Part shown: piece by piece, positions 51,878 through 60,799 of the stretch
How positions within the stretch are numbered: position 1 is the stretch's first letter
Layout of the letters: each line of letters opens with the position of its first letter
DNA from: Desulforadius tongensis
GTDB lineage: Bacteria > Bacillota > Desulfotomaculia > Desulfotomaculales > Desulfohalotomaculaceae
Assembly (NCBI RefSeq): GCF_016907915.1
Contig: NZ_JAFBCW010000009.1
Location: 32,919-96,918, forward strand
Direction of reading: 5' to 3'
DNA length: 64,000 bases
The notes under the pieces: model-generated
What the model was told of the DNA's origin: nothing
Seen by the model: the letters and a program-made list of their open reading frames with translations, nothing else
Database searches by the model: none
Program-made: the position numbers and the translations under genes

Positions 51878-52768
51878 TCACGCCCTGGGATGTGTTTGGG
51901 AATATACTTCTTTTAACCTGCTCTTGGTTAGGTGCGTATAAATCTGTGTGGTGGTTATATCAGAGTGTCCCAGCATTTCCTGTACCGAGCGCAAATCGGC
52001 ACCGTTTTCCAGCAGGTGCGTGGCAAATGAGTGCCGCAGGGTATGCGGTGTAATTGATTTACCTATGCCGCCCTTACGGGCATATTTTTTTATGATTTTC
52101 CAAAAACCCTGGCGGGTTAATCTTTTCCCGTGATGATTAACAAACAGTGCTTTTTCTTCTTTTTTATTCTTGGTTAGTTTTATCCTTCCCCTAGTCAAGT
52201 ATACTTCCACATACTTTGCGGCCACCGAACCCAGGGGAACGATCCTTTCCTTTGACCCTTTGCCGAAACAGCGTACAAATCCCATTTCTAAGTTAACATC
52301 TTCTAGGTTTAATGACACCAGCTCCGATACTCTTATCCCGGTAGCATAAAGCAGTTCTAACATTGCTTTATCCCGCTGTCCCGCCGGTTGATCCAGCTGC
52401 GGTTGTTCCAGCAGCGTTTCCACTTCTTGGAATGTTAATACCTGGGGCAGTCGCTGGCTCAGCCGGGGTGATTCTAAATTTGCAGCGGGGTCTTCACTAA
52501 TTAAATCTTCACTGAGCATAAAGCGGTACAGCGCCTTTAACGCCGCCAACCGGCGGGAAATGGTGGCCGGTGCCCGGCCCTGCTTTTGCAGATGCATTAA
52601 ATAACCAATAATGCTGCTTTTAGAGGTGTTCTCCAGCCCGGTCACGCCCTGCTGACGTAGATAGGCGGTATACTGCTCTAAATCCATTTGGTACGATAAC
52701 AATGTATTTTTAGACAGCCCTCTTTCCACCGATAAATAATGTATAAAAGAGTTAATTATTTTCTCCAC
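51878..52768 (-). CDS. xerD: Tyrosine recombinase XerD
   Basis: It resolves chromosome dimers at dif with XerC. The 296-residue protein has the N-terminal SAM-like fold and catalytic R (GIRVSELVS), K, HxxR (HTLRHSFATH), H (LGHSDITTT) and Tyr (QIYTH). GTG at 52768 follows AAGGGGG. The position beside deoB fits XerD (RipX) of Bacillus. Confidence 0.94.
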   Translation of the reverse strand: MEKIINSFIHYLSVERGLSKNTLLSYQMDLEQYTAYLRQQGVTGLENTSKSSIIGYLMHLQKQGRAPATISRRLAALKALYRFMLSEDLISEDPAANLESPRLSQRLPQVLTFQEVETLLEQPQLDQPAGQRDKAMLELLYATGIRVSELVSLNLEDVNLEMGFVRCFGKGSKERIVPLGSVAAKYVEVYLTRGRIKLTKNKKEEKALFVNHHGKRLTRQGFWKIIKKYARKGGIGKSITPHTLRHSFATHLLENGADLRSVQEMLGHSDITTTQIYTHLTKSRLKEVYSQTHPRA

Positions 52769-52782
52769 CCGGCAACCCCCTT

Positions 52783-52816
52783 AAAAAAAGAAATAGTCCT
52801 GTTGACAGACTATTTC
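52783..52816 (-). terminator. Terminator upstream of xerD
   Basis: GAAATAGTC pairs with GACTATTTC and seven T follow on the minus strand. It ends the spoIIM-DUF4227 transcript, so xerD must have its own promoter or rely on read-through. Confidence 0.85.
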
Positions 52817-52849
52817 CACATAAAATGCTTAAAATCCTCTGTTATCTTT

Positions 52850-53113
52850 TTACTGGCCGCGGTGATATGCTTTTAATTTCTCTAACAGTTTATCCAGGGT
52901 ATTTTTATGTTCCTCCCGGTCTGTGATAACCTCCTGTTCCACTTTTATGGAACTGCCACCGGGATACCGGTTGTTTAACTCTTTAGAAATGCCGGCAGAT
53001 TTAATGGTATTTATCAGTTGAGCAACTAAAACAATCAGTATTGCCAATGCAAACAGCATGCGCAGTACCTGTATTACTCTGTATCTTAATTTTTTGGCCA
53101 CTATAATAATCAT
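52850..53113 (-). CDS. DUF4227 family membrane protein (YqzK-like)
   Basis: An 87-residue protein with one helix (FALAILIVLVAQLI) and a charged C-terminal coil. Its position between spoIIM and xerD matches the DUF4227 gene in relatives. No function is known. GGAGGGG lies close before the ATG. Confidence 0.75.
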   Translation of the reverse strand: MIIIVAKKLRYRVIQVLRMLFALAILIVLVAQLINTIKSAGISKELNNRYPGGSSIKVEQEVITDREEHKNTLDKLLEKLKAYHRGQ

Positions 53114-53129
53114 GATACCCCTCCATTAT

Positions 53130-53759
53130 CTACCCTGTTAATACCGCAGCAGAAGTTTTTATTAACCAGGGCGTGAAATATGCCTCTACAAATCCCGCTC
53201 CCACCGCCGCCGCGGCAGCAATGAGCATTAACAAATTATACCCTAGAAAACTAGGCCAAACAGCCAGCTGCGTATTAAAGTACCTCTTTACCAGCAGCAC
53301 CGAAAACGACAGTGATGCCACCGCGGCCATAAGTAAAGCAGGTATATAAAATAGATTTTGAGGCAAAATGGATACCACTGCCAGCAGCGTGCCCTGCCAG
53401 GCCTTTTGTTTGGTTAAAAAACCAACGGCAAACCCCAGTACAAACCCCCTGAAAAAAAGCAGTGCCAATACCATGGGAATACCTAACACCGTTAAACCCA
53501 TCAGGTACACAGCCAGCACAACAATTAAATTGTTCATTATACTGGATTTAACCGCCCGCTGGGAATCTATATTGATGGTGGCTGCTTGTTCAATAAAAGT
53601 ATCTAAATATGAACCCAGTTTGTTCACTTGATCATTATCAAGATAATCAACAGCTAATATACCCAATGTGCAGCCAAAGCCAAAAAACAGCAGCACTATC
53701 AGCAGGTATAACCAGTGGGCACGAAGTGAGGCCAGCCACATTTTCTGAATATTGGACAT
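53130..53759 (-). CDS. spoIIM: Stage II sporulation protein M
   Basis: A membrane protein of the engulfment complex SpoIID-SpoIIM-SpoIIP, anchored in the mother cell membrane. The 209-residue protein has about five helices and the conserved region MVLALLFFRGFVLGFAVGFL. The ATG at 53759 follows GGGGGCG. That site is paired in a long hairpin upstream, so translation may be controlled. Confidence 0.92.
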   Translation of the reverse strand: MSNIQKMWLASLRAHWLYLLIVLLFFGFGCTLGILAVDYLDNDQVNKLGSYLDTFIEQAATINIDSQRAVKSSIMNNLIVVLAVYLMGLTVLGIPMVLALLFFRGFVLGFAVGFLTKQKAWQGTLLAVVSILPQNLFYIPALLMAAVASLSFSVLLVKRYFNTQLAVWPSFLGYNLLMLIAAAAAVGAGFVEAYFTPWLIKTSAAVLTG

Positions 53760-53763
53760 AACA

Positions 53764-53813
53764 ACGCCCCCTGTGCATAATAACCTGTCCATACATGTTA
53801 TGCACGGGGGCGT
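53764..53813 (-). promoter_or_regulatory. Long hairpin enclosing the spoIIM ribosome-binding site
   Basis: Plus-strand 53765-53780 and 53798-53812 pair over 15 base pairs with one bulged base around a 17-base loop. The mRNA 3' arm contains GGGGGCG, the spoIIM ribosome site. No T run follows, so the fold looks like a translation gate rather than a terminator, though it also lies downstream of the gene at 53826. Confidence 0.6.
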
Positions 53814-53825
53814 GGTTATAGAACC

Positions 53826-54488
53826 TCAAGCTTGTCCCATAATTATGAGCTTTACCAGGTACTCTGCCGCCAGTATGTCTTCCAGTGAGTTGGCGGTGGC
53901 AGCCACCACTGTGATGCCGGTATTTAAATCTCTGGCCGCGGCCAGTGCCCTCCGGGCCCCTTCCCTGGCGGGGGTAACTCCTTTTTTTTGCATGGTTCTG
54001 GCCACCGTGGCGGTTAACACCGCCGGAGCACCGGCGGTAACAGCAGCGTCGTAGGCCACCCCACCGGTTCCGGTGGCAGCCACCAAAACCCGTCCTTTTA
54101 AATCCGCCAGCTTGGCCGTTTCGGCCCCCAGGTTTGGCAGTACAGCCCCTACCCGGGCCCCGGATTTTTTTATGCCGCTAACCACCTTTGACACGGTGTT
54201 TAACCTTTCAGAATCACTGCCCACTCTGGGTTCGGCCACTAAAACTATATCGGTACCGGCCTCAACGGCCCGCCTACCGGCAATTTCCCCTATATTTTGA
54301 GGATTTATCTGCACCGGGCAGCGGGCATTATCCGGCGCCGCACCGTATACCGCCAGCGCACCGGCATCCAGTGCTGCTTCACAGGTGGTAGACATGTCGA
54401 TAACATCTACAATCACCACCACCTGGCCGTTTTGGGCAGCAGCCGCTGCACCGCTGGCGTTAACAGTTAAGTTAACCGTCGCTGCCAT
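53826..54488 (-). CDS. Hypothetical protein, weakly ComB-like
   Basis: A 220-residue soluble protein rich in alanine and glycine. The segment VVVIVDVIDMSTTCEAALDAGA resembles the start of 2-phosphosulfolactate phosphatase (ComB), and later segments alternate strands and helices. The usual active-site pattern could not be confirmed, so this is only a similarity of style. It lies upstream of spoIIM. Confidence 0.5.
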   Translation of the reverse strand: MAATVNLTVNASGAAAAAQNGQVVVIVDVIDMSTTCEAALDAGALAVYGAAPDNARCPVQINPQNIGEIAGRRAVEAGTDIVLVAEPRVGSDSERLNTVSKVVSGIKKSGARVGAVLPNLGAETAKLADLKGRVLVAATGTGGVAYDAAVTAGAPAVLTATVARTMQKKGVTPAREGARRALAAARDLNTGITVVAATANSLEDILAAEYLVKLIIMGQA

Positions 54489-54510
54489 TTGATTTCAACA
54501 ACCTTTCTGG

Positions 54511-54539
54511 TCATAACTTTTGCTGCTTGTTCATATACT
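54511..54539 (+). promoter_or_regulatory. Sigma-E-like promoter of a small ORF
   Basis: TCATAAC (54511-54517) and CATATACT (54532-54539) are separated by 14 bases, which fits the sigma-E layout. It lies 32 bases before the ATG at 54571. The match is by eye. Confidence 0.4.
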
Positions 54540-54570
54540 GGAACATATCCAGTGAAAGGAGCTTTAAGTT

Positions 54571-54708
54571 ATGAATTTAACTGAAGTATATGTTTACCGT
54601 AACGGCCTCTTTATCATTGGCAAAGTAAGGGATGTGCGTAAGCTGCTGGCTGAATATGCCGGCAGTTATGATACAGTTTACGAACTAATAAAAACCCGGC
54701 TGAATTGA
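54571..54708 (+). CDS. Small hypothetical protein, possibly sporulation-expressed
   Basis: A 45-residue protein beginning MNLTEVYVYRNGLFIIGK and ending YELIKTRLN. AAGGAG lies eight to nine bases before the ATG. It resembles no family known to me. It stands alone on the plus strand between minus-strand genes, with a sigma-E-like promoter, which suggests a mother-cell role. Confidence 0.6.
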   Translation: MNLTEVYVYRNGLFIIGKVRDVRKLLAEYAGSYDTVYELIKTRLN

Positions 54709-54714
54709 GGTTGT

Positions 54715-55794
54715 TCATTTATTTAAAAACCGGGCCGCCACAACTCCCGCTGCCCCTGCCGCCAGGAAAAATTCCCGGTCCTGTTCTATGGTGCGGCCCA
54801 TGGTGGTCACATTTATCCCGGCCTCCCTTAATGCTTCGATGGCGGGGGTGGCATCCACTTCTATTATGTCATGCTTTTCACTGATACCGCTGGTCTTTAA
54901 CTGCTGCTCAACCAGAGCTTTTTTTTCACCTTCCAACCGGGGCAGGGCCACAGTACACCTGGCCAGGGCCACATCACCCAAAGCGGTGCCTGTGTGATGG
55001 CTGAGCCCTCTGTGGCGTTCCCGCCGGTCGGCAAAGCTGATGCGGGGTACAGCCACCGCCCGTCCCCCCAGGGTGTGAACGGCATTTACCACCTGGCCTT
55101 GTTCCAGGCCGGTGTAGCCGTATTTAGAACCTGTACCCACAATACCCGGTCCCATGGCCACCACTGCCACGTCAGCCTTGGCCACCGCCTTGGCGGCCAG
55201 AAGGGCACTGTATATGTTTACAGCTTCTAAATCTCCACCAAAGGCATGACCGCAGGTTATGGTATGATGAATGATCTTTTTTTCTTTCAGCAGCTTTACC
55301 ATGCTGCTCAAAGCAATGGGCAGGGCCGCCCCGTCAGTCATAATATAGGCCACCCGCCAGCGCCCCCGTCCTAACCTGTGCAGGGCCGCGGCAGCGGCGG
55401 GGAGCATGCTGTGCAGTGTGGCCGCCACCACCGGCATTCCCTCCAGTGAAGTGATTTGTTTCATCACTTGAGAATAAGGGCTGTCATCCTCTTCCACCGA
55501 CAGCACTTTAACCTGGCAGGGGGTATACCTGAGTTTCATAATATGCCCCGCCTCCGGCGGGTCTGTACTTTGCTGGTTCAAATTGGCCATTACAAAATGG
55601 CTGCCGCCGGTACCCAGTTTTTTATGCACGGCGGTGGTATTGAGCACCACCGTATCCCCAACCTGAACCGTTCCGGTGAGGTGATCATAATTAACCGCCC
55701 TTTGATGCCGGCCGTCTACATTAACCAGTATTTCAGTGATTTCCGGCCTTTGAGCCAGTATTTTCACCACCTCACCCTGCCTAATGCGAATCAA
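54715..55794 (-). CDS. DUF3866 family protein
   Basis: A 359-residue protein with the DUF3866 pattern: an N-terminal beta-barrel-like part (TGTVQVGDTVVLNTTAV), a long domain with GGSHFVMANL, LRYTPCQVKVLSVEEDDSP, TCGHAFGGDLEAVNI and GMGPGIVGTGS-like AMGPGIVGTGSKYG. The family is of unknown function. TTG at 55794 follows GGAGGGG. Confidence 0.8.
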   Translation of the reverse strand: MIRIRQGEVVKILAQRPEITEILVNVDGRHQRAVNYDHLTGTVQVGDTVVLNTTAVHKKLGTGGSHFVMANLNQQSTDPPEAGHIMKLRYTPCQVKVLSVEEDDSPYSQVMKQITSLEGMPVVAATLHSMLPAAAAALHRLGRGRWRVAYIMTDGAALPIALSSMVKLLKEKKIIHHTITCGHAFGGDLEAVNIYSALLAAKAVAKADVAVVAMGPGIVGTGSKYGYTGLEQGQVVNAVHTLGGRAVAVPRISFADRRERHRGLSHHTGTALGDVALARCTVALPRLEGEKKALVEQQLKTSGISEKHDIIEVDATPAIEALREAGINVTTMGRTIEQDREFFLAAGAAGVVAARFLNK

Positions 55795-55811
55795 AACAAC
55801 CCCTCCAAGGT

Positions 55812-56927
55812 TTATTTATTTGCAGCCTTTACTATTTCTGTAACATATTCGGCCATTTTGCACAGGTCTTCCACTTTAATACTTTCTTCGGTGGTGTGAA
55901 CCTTATTCATGGCTATACCCAGGTTGGCACAGGCAAAACCTTTACCGTTGAAGATATTGGCATCACTGCCGCCCCCGGTACCGGTCAACACCGGTTTCAG
56001 CCCCAGGGTTTCGGCTGCTTCCACCGCCAGCTGCACCACCCGGTCATCGGCACTTAAATTAATTGTATGGTATTGTTTTTCCACATCTATTTTGATTTCT
56101 GCTCCCGCTGCCTCTGCTTCCTGCTGCAGCACCTGGCACATGTGTTTTGTCTGCGCCTCTAATTTTTCCAGGCTCAAGCTGCGGGCTTCCCCTTCCAAAT
56201 AAATGTTATCCGGCACGATATTGGTGGCTTTTCCTCCCCGGATAATGCCGATGTTGGCGGTGGTTTCTTCATCAATTCGGCCCAGTTTCATTTTGGCAAT
56301 GGCCCGGGAGGCCACCTGAATAGCGTTAATACCGTCTTCCGGGCACTGACCGGCGTGGGCAGCTTTACCCTTGATGGTGGCTACAATGGAGTTTTGAGCC
56401 GGCGCAGTAATTATTATCGTGCCCGGTTCACCGTCACTGTCCAGCACGTAGCCCATTTTGGCCTTTATTTTACTGTAATCAAGGGCTTTGGAGCCTTTAA
56501 GGCCTCCTTCTTCCCAAATGGTAAAAATCACCTCTAAACCGCCATGCTCTATATTATTTTCTTTAATGGTTCTCACTGCTTCCAATATGGCGGCAATTCC
56601 GGCTTTATCATCGGCTCCCAGTACCGTTTCACCCTGGGAAGTAATAACCCCGTCTTTTATCACCGGATTAATATTCCGCCCGGGCTCCACTGTATCCATA
56701 TGGGCACATAAAAACAGCACCGGTCCCTTACCGCTACCGGGCAGCGCAGCAATTAAGTTACCGGCAGAGGCCCCCACCTGGCCGCCGGCATTATCCTCAT
56801 ATACCTCAAACCCCAGATCAGTTAACTTCCTTTTCAGCACCCGGGCTATTTCCCTTTCATGCCCCGATGGACTGTCAATTTTCACCAGTTCTAAGAATTC
56901 TTCCACTACTCGTTCCCGGTTAATCAA
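55812..56927 (-). CDS. M20 family zinc peptidase (tripeptidase PepT-like)
   Basis: A 371-residue two-domain metallopeptidase. Zinc ligands are visible in CAHMDTVEPG, LGADDKAG (bridging Asp), WEEGGLKG and DSDGEPG. It has the PepT-type layout rather than PepD. Typical substrates are di- or tripeptides. GGGGTGATATT lies before the start at 56927. Positions 56928-57165 are AT-rich and hold no gene. Confidence 0.88.
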   Translation of the reverse strand: MINRERVVEEFLELVKIDSPSGHEREIARVLKRKLTDLGFEVYEDNAGGQVGASAGNLIAALPGSGKGPVLFLCAHMDTVEPGRNINPVIKDGVITSQGETVLGADDKAGIAAILEAVRTIKENNIEHGGLEVIFTIWEEGGLKGSKALDYSKIKAKMGYVLDSDGEPGTIIITAPAQNSIVATIKGKAAHAGQCPEDGINAIQVASRAIAKMKLGRIDEETTANIGIIRGGKATNIVPDNIYLEGEARSLSLEKLEAQTKHMCQVLQQEAEAAGAEIKIDVEKQYHTINLSADDRVVQLAVEAAETLGLKPVLTGTGGGSDANIFNGKGFACANLGIAMNKVHTTEESIKVEDLCKMAEYVTEIVKAANK

Positions 56928-57165
56928 AAAATATCACCCCTGTAAAAGTTTACTAATCAATAATAACATAACCATATTTACTTCCGGGTATTAAAAGCTG
57001 ATTTTATAACAGTGTATAGGAAAATGTTAGCATTTATTAAACTGCAATTCAATTATTTTTACACCAGTGGAACTTTTTATATTTAAATCCAGGTAAATAG
57101 TAATATATTATTTCCGTTTTTTTGTGATACTATAAAAAACTATTTATTAAAGGGGTGATATTACC

Positions 57166-57336
57166 ATGGCCAGGCAAAAAATATTATCCACGGCAGCAAA
57201 ACATCTGCTGGCCAGGGAAATGGGTGTAGAACACAAAATAATGGGGGCCACTTCAGACTACGGCAATTTAACTTCCCGGGAATGTGGGTATTTTGTAAAG
57301 CTGGCCGTTCAAAAGGCTGAAGAAAACATGATTTAA
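57166..57336 (+). CDS. Alpha/beta-type small acid-soluble spore protein
   Basis: A 56-residue DNA-binding spore protein. It keeps the family pattern: an N-terminal helix (STAAKHLLAREMGV), then DYGNLTSRECGYFVKLAVQKAEENM, close to the conserved LTSR-G-VGG-MVKKM-AE region. It has lost the usual GG and has a Cys, so it is divergent. AGGGGTGA lies before the ATG. A terminator follows. Confidence 0.75.
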   Translation: MARQKILSTAAKHLLAREMGVEHKIMGATSDYGNLTSRECGYFVKLAVQKAEENMI

Positions 57337-57372
57337 TTATAAAAATAGCGTAAAACACACTCCTATAAAAAA

Positions 57373-57425
57373 ACCGGCCCCATTTGCAAGAGCGTTCACT
57401 CCTGTAAATGGATGCCGGTGTTTTT
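57373..57425 (+). terminator. Terminator of the small spore protein gene, part of a repeat
   Basis: ACCGGC-CCATTT (57373-57385) pairs with AAATGG-GCCGGT (57406-57419), followed by five T. The loop and 3' part (AGCGTTCACTCC, ATGCCGGTGTTTTTATTC) match repeat modules delta and beta at 168-210 and 40215-40240. Confidence 0.75.
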
Positions 57426-57453
57426 ATTCTCTGATAATGCCGCTTTGTGCCGT

Positions 57454-57999
57454 TTATCCCAGTTCCTCTGCCAGCTGGGCACCCCGCTCCAATGCTTCCC
57501 GGTTGGCGGGAATCATGTTGTGCCTTCTGGGGGGAAGCACTTTTTTCAGCGATTCCACCACCGATTCAATGGTTACAATGCCGGTGAGCTTAATTAGAGC
57601 CCCTAAAATAACGCTGTTGGCCACCCTGGGATTCCCTATTTCTTCAGCTATTTGGTTGGCCGGTATTTTTAATACCGTAACGTCATCCCGCTTAACGTCC
57701 TGCTCCACCAGCGATGAATTGATGAGAATTCTCCCGCCGGGCACCACTGCCTTTTCAAATTTTTCTAAAGCGGGCCGGGTCATCACTATTAATGTGGTCG
57801 GTTCGGTAACCAGCGGGGAGCTGATGGGCTCATCAGATATGGTAACACCGCAGTTAGCCGTGCCGCCGCGCATTTCCGGGCCATAGGAAGGAATCCAGGC
57901 CACATGTTTATCTTCAATCATTCCGGCATTGGCCAGCAGCTGCCCGGTGGACAGCACGCCCTGGCCGCCAAAACCGGCAATTAAAATTTCTTCTAACAT
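57454..57999 (-). CDS. 2-oxoacid:ferredoxin oxidoreductase, gamma subunit
   Basis: A 181-residue subunit with the family-typical AGFGGQGVLSTGQLLA at the N terminus and SYGPEMRGGTANCGV. Together with the alpha, beta and ferredoxin subunits it oxidises 2-oxoacids to acyl-CoA while reducing ferredoxin. It starts two bases after the beta gene. The substrate is discussed under the alpha subunit. Confidence 0.92.
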   Translation of the reverse strand: MLEEILIAGFGGQGVLSTGQLLANAGMIEDKHVAWIPSYGPEMRGGTANCGVTISDEPISSPLVTEPTTLIVMTRPALEKFEKAVVPGGRILINSSLVEQDVKRDDVTVLKIPANQIAEEIGNPRVANSVILGALIKLTGIVTIESVVESLKKVLPPRRHNMIPANREALERGAQLAEELG

Positions 58000-58000
58000 T

Positions 58001-58750
58001 TTATTTCACCTCCGCCGGCTCTTTATATATGCCCAATGGATAATAGGGGATCATGTTTTCTTCCAGCCACTTTAGTGCTTCGTTGGGCGGCATTCCCCAG
58101 TTGGTGGGACAGGTAGACAGTACCTCCACCAAGGCAAAGCCCTGGCCGCTGATCTGTACTTCAAAGGCTTTTTTAATGGCCTTTTTGGCTTTATTTACAT
58201 GGGTTGGATTGTGCACCGACACCCTGGCCACATAGGCCGCACCATCCAGTGTACTTAACATTTCCGCCACTTTAACAGGAAAACCGGCCTGTTCTTTATC
58301 CCGGCCCTTGGGAGTGGTGGTGGTTTTTTGTCCCAGCAGTGTGGTGGGAGCCATTTGACCGCCGGTCATACCGTAAACAGCGTTGTTGACAAAAATAGTG
58401 GTAAATTTTTCCGATCTGGCAGCAGCATGTATTATTTCTGCCGTACCGATGGATGCCAAATCACCGTCCCCCTGGTAAGTGAAAACCACGCGATCCGGCA
58501 GTGAACGTTTGATACCTGTGGCCACCGCCGGGGCACGGCCGTGGGAAGCCTGAAACATGTCCACATTAAAGTAGTTATATGCAAACACTGAGCACCCAAC
58601 GGGGCAGACACCCACCGTGTTGTCAGCCACACCCAGCTCATCAATTACTTCAGCCACCAGGCGATGAATGATGCCGTGGGTACAACCGGGACAGTAGTGG
58701 AAGGGTTTATCAGTTAAAGCCTTGGGCCTGGTAAATACTTTTTTCATCAT
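58001..58750 (-). CDS. 2-oxoacid:ferredoxin oxidoreductase, beta subunit (TPP-binding)
   Basis: A 249-residue subunit. It binds thiamine diphosphate by GDGDLASIG and [11 protein letters not shown], and has FeS ligands in CPGCTHG and [12 protein letters not shown] overlaps the alpha stop by one base (TAATG). It is typical of the four-subunit class. Confidence 0.92.
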   Translation of the reverse strand: MMKKVFTRPKALTDKPFHYCPGCTHGIIHRLVAEVIDELGVADNTVGVCPVGCSVFAYNYFNVDMFQASHGRAPAVATGIKRSLPDRVVFTYQGDGDLASIGTAEIIHAAARSEKFTTIFVNNAVYGMTGGQMAPTTLLGQKTTTTPKGRDKEQAGFPVKVAEMLSTLDGAAYVARVSVHNPTHVNKAKKAIKKAFEVQISGQGFALVEVLSTCPTNWGMPPNEALKWLEENMIPYYPLGIYKEPAEVK

Positions 58751-59817
58751 TACTCCCGGTCACCTCCATCCACCAGTTTTTCTATTTCGGCCAGCACGTC
58801 AGACACCAACGGCACCACACCGCCGGTCCGGCCGTAAAAATATACCGGGCACGTACCGTTTACCGCCAAACGCACATCTTCTACCATTTGACCCATGCTC
58901 ATTTCCACCGTTAAGAAACACTTGGCAGTCTCTGCAGCCCGGGCTATTACACTCCCAGGGAAGGGCCAAAGTGTAATGGGGCGAATTAAACCCGCTTTAA
59001 TTCCTTTCGCCCTGGCCTTGTCAACTGCGGATTTGCAAATTCTGGCCGCAGTACCGTAGGCGGTAAGTACAATTTCCGCCCCTTCCAGCTGGTACTCTTC
59101 CCACATTTGTTCTTTGGCCGCAATTTGAGCATATTTAGCAAACAATTTTTTATTGATGTTTTCACAATCTTCCGGGTCAATGTACAGGGAGTTAATTATA
59201 TTGGGTTTACCCCGTCCCCTCATGCCGGTGGCCGCCCAGGGTTTAGCGGCTTGTTTAACTTCTTGTATTTCACCCAGTTCCACCGGTTCCATCATTTGCC
59301 CCAGTATACCGTCTCCAAGCAGCATCACCGGGGTTCTGTACTGGTCGCCTAAATCAAAGGCTTTGGCCATTAGGTCAATTATTTCCTGTACCGATTCCGG
59401 TGCCAGCGTAATGAGCTTGTAATCACCGTGGCCACCGCCTTTGGTGCTCTGGAAGTAATCACTTTGGGCCGGGGCAATGTTGCCCAATCCCGGGCCCCCA
59501 CGCATTATGTTAACTATAACGCAGGGCAGTTCAGCACCCACCAGGTATGAAATACCCTCCTGCATTAATGAAAGACCGGGACTGGAACTGGAAGTCATCA
59601 CTCTCATGCCTGCGCCGGCGGCACCATATACCATATTAATTGCCGAAACTTCACTTTCAGCCTGCAAAAACACCCCGCCTATCTCAGGCATTCGCTTGGC
59701 CAAATAGTGGGGCAGCTCACTCTGGGGTGTAATGGGGTAGCCGAAGAAATGCCGGCAGCCGGCCCTGATGGCCCCCTCGCCTATGGCTTCGTTACCCTTC
59801 ATCAGTATTTTACTCAC
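58750..59817 (-). CDS. 2-oxoacid:ferredoxin oxidoreductase, alpha subunit (VorB/KorA-like)
   Basis: A 355-residue subunit with [24 protein letters not shown] and [29 protein letters not shown]. The sequence is closest in style to the 2-oxoisovalerate (VorB) branch, but 2-oxoglutarate (KorA) oxidoreductases look similar, so the substrate is open. The start is GTG 59817, overlapping the ferredoxin stop by four bases. Confidence 0.88.
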   Translation of the reverse strand: MSKILMKGNEAIGEGAIRAGCRHFFGYPITPQSELPHYLAKRMPEIGGVFLQAESEVSAINMVYGAAGAGMRVMTSSSSPGLSLMQEGISYLVGAELPCVIVNIMRGGPGLGNIAPAQSDYFQSTKGGGHGDYKLITLAPESVQEIIDLMAKAFDLGDQYRTPVMLLGDGILGQMMEPVELGEIQEVKQAAKPWAATGMRGRGKPNIINSLYIDPEDCENINKKLFAKYAQIAAKEQMWEEYQLEGAEIVLTAYGTAARICKSAVDKARAKGIKAGLIRPITLWPFPGSVIARAAETAKCFLTVEMSMGQMVEDVRLAVNGTCPVYFYGRTGGVVPLVSDVLAEIEKLVDGGDRE

Positions 59818-60032
59818 GCTTCTGCCACCTCTCTTTCCACCTCTATAACTACGTCAGGACACATTCTGGCACACATGGCGCAACCTTTGCATTTTTCCTG
59901 CTCTACCACCGTTGCGGGGTGAAAACCCATGGCGTTGATGTGTTCCGCCAGCACAATAATTTTTTCGGGGCACACTGCTATACATAACTCGCAGCCCTTA
60001 CAGCGTTCTTCTCGAAATGTAACCCGCGCCAA
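59814..60032 (-). CDS. 2[4Fe-4S] ferredoxin subunit of the oxidoreductase
   Basis: A 72-residue ferredoxin domain protein with two classical cysteine motifs (Cys11, 14, 17, 21 and Cys48, 51, 54, 58). It leads the operon and serves as the delta subunit. The start has AGGAGG upstream. The eight cysteines make the call secure. Confidence 0.95.
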   Translation of the reverse strand: MARVTFREERCKGCELCIAVCPEKIIVLAEHINAMGFHPATVVEQEKCKGCAMCARMCPDVVIEVEREVAEA

Positions 60033-60117
60033 CTGTACAACCTCCTTTGGATTATGTTAACTAACTGGTTGATTTTAAAAATTTGCTATTTATATAAAGA
60101 CAACCGGTTGATTGCCT

Positions 60118-60798
60118 TTATTCTCTTTTCCAAGGGGGCAGCATATAAAAATCCAGCGGTAATATTTTATGTAAACCTTCTTTCCGCAGCCGGGGCACTA
60201 TTTCCCTGCGGGCGGCGGTAAAGGCCACCGGCAGACCTAACTTGTCTGCTGCCTGCCGCACCACTTTTTCACCGTTCAATACCACCTGGGCGTCGGTTTC
60301 CGCACCCAAATTGGTGTTGTTCACCAGAGCAGTGGCTTTAAGATGGGCACTTTTTTCAATACTATGAAGCATTTTATGTATATCCTCCACCGTTCCGGTT
60401 AGGGGGCGGCAGGCATTAACCACAAAGTAAAAATTAAACCGTCCGGTAGGCAGGTAAGGTTTAAACCGACCCAGCGCAACGGCTCCCACATCATCACCGC
60501 CCACATCGCAGACGCAGTAACCGTCTTCAACCTGCAGAGCACCGCGAATGGCCGGTGACAGGGCAGGCACATCGGCATTGGCCAGCTCTGCTGTTGGACA
60601 GACCACATTTAACCCGGCTCCCGCCAGGCAGTCCCTGGCCAGCCTGGTGCGAAAGTAAGGGTTAATAATGTCTAAATCCACCAGGGAAACTTTCTGCTGC
60701 TGCCGAAGCAGGTTTAAGGCAAAATTTATAGCAATTTCCGTTTTGCCGCTGCCTAAATTGCCGGTAAAAATAGTTACCGGGCGTGGTACAAGTTCCAT
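60118..60798 (-). CDS. P-loop ATPase, MinD/CobQ-like
   Basis: A 226-residue ATP-binding protein. It has the phosphate-binding loop in GNLGSGKTE (12-22), VDLDIINPYF with the Walker-B-type aspartate, and CDVGGDD. No DNA- or FeS-binding motif is seen. It lies upstream of the oxidoreductase operon with an 85-base gap, so co-transcription is plausible, perhaps as a maturation factor. That role is inference. Confidence 0.75.
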   Translation of the reverse strand: MELVPRPVTIFTGNLGSGKTEIAINFALNLLRQQQKVSLVDLDIINPYFRTRLARDCLAGAGLNVVCPTAELANADVPALSPAIRGALQVEDGYCVCDVGGDDVGAVALGRFKPYLPTGRFNFYFVVNACRPLTGTVEDIHKMLHSIEKSAHLKATALVNNTNLGAETDAQVVLNGEKVVRQAADKLGLPVAFTAARREIVPRLRKEGLHKILPLDFYMLPPWKRE

Positions 60799-60799
60799 T

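Noticed and set aside
57000..57165. Sigma-G promoter before the small spore protein
   Set aside because: Several -35-like and -10-like pieces exist, but none had acceptable spacing.
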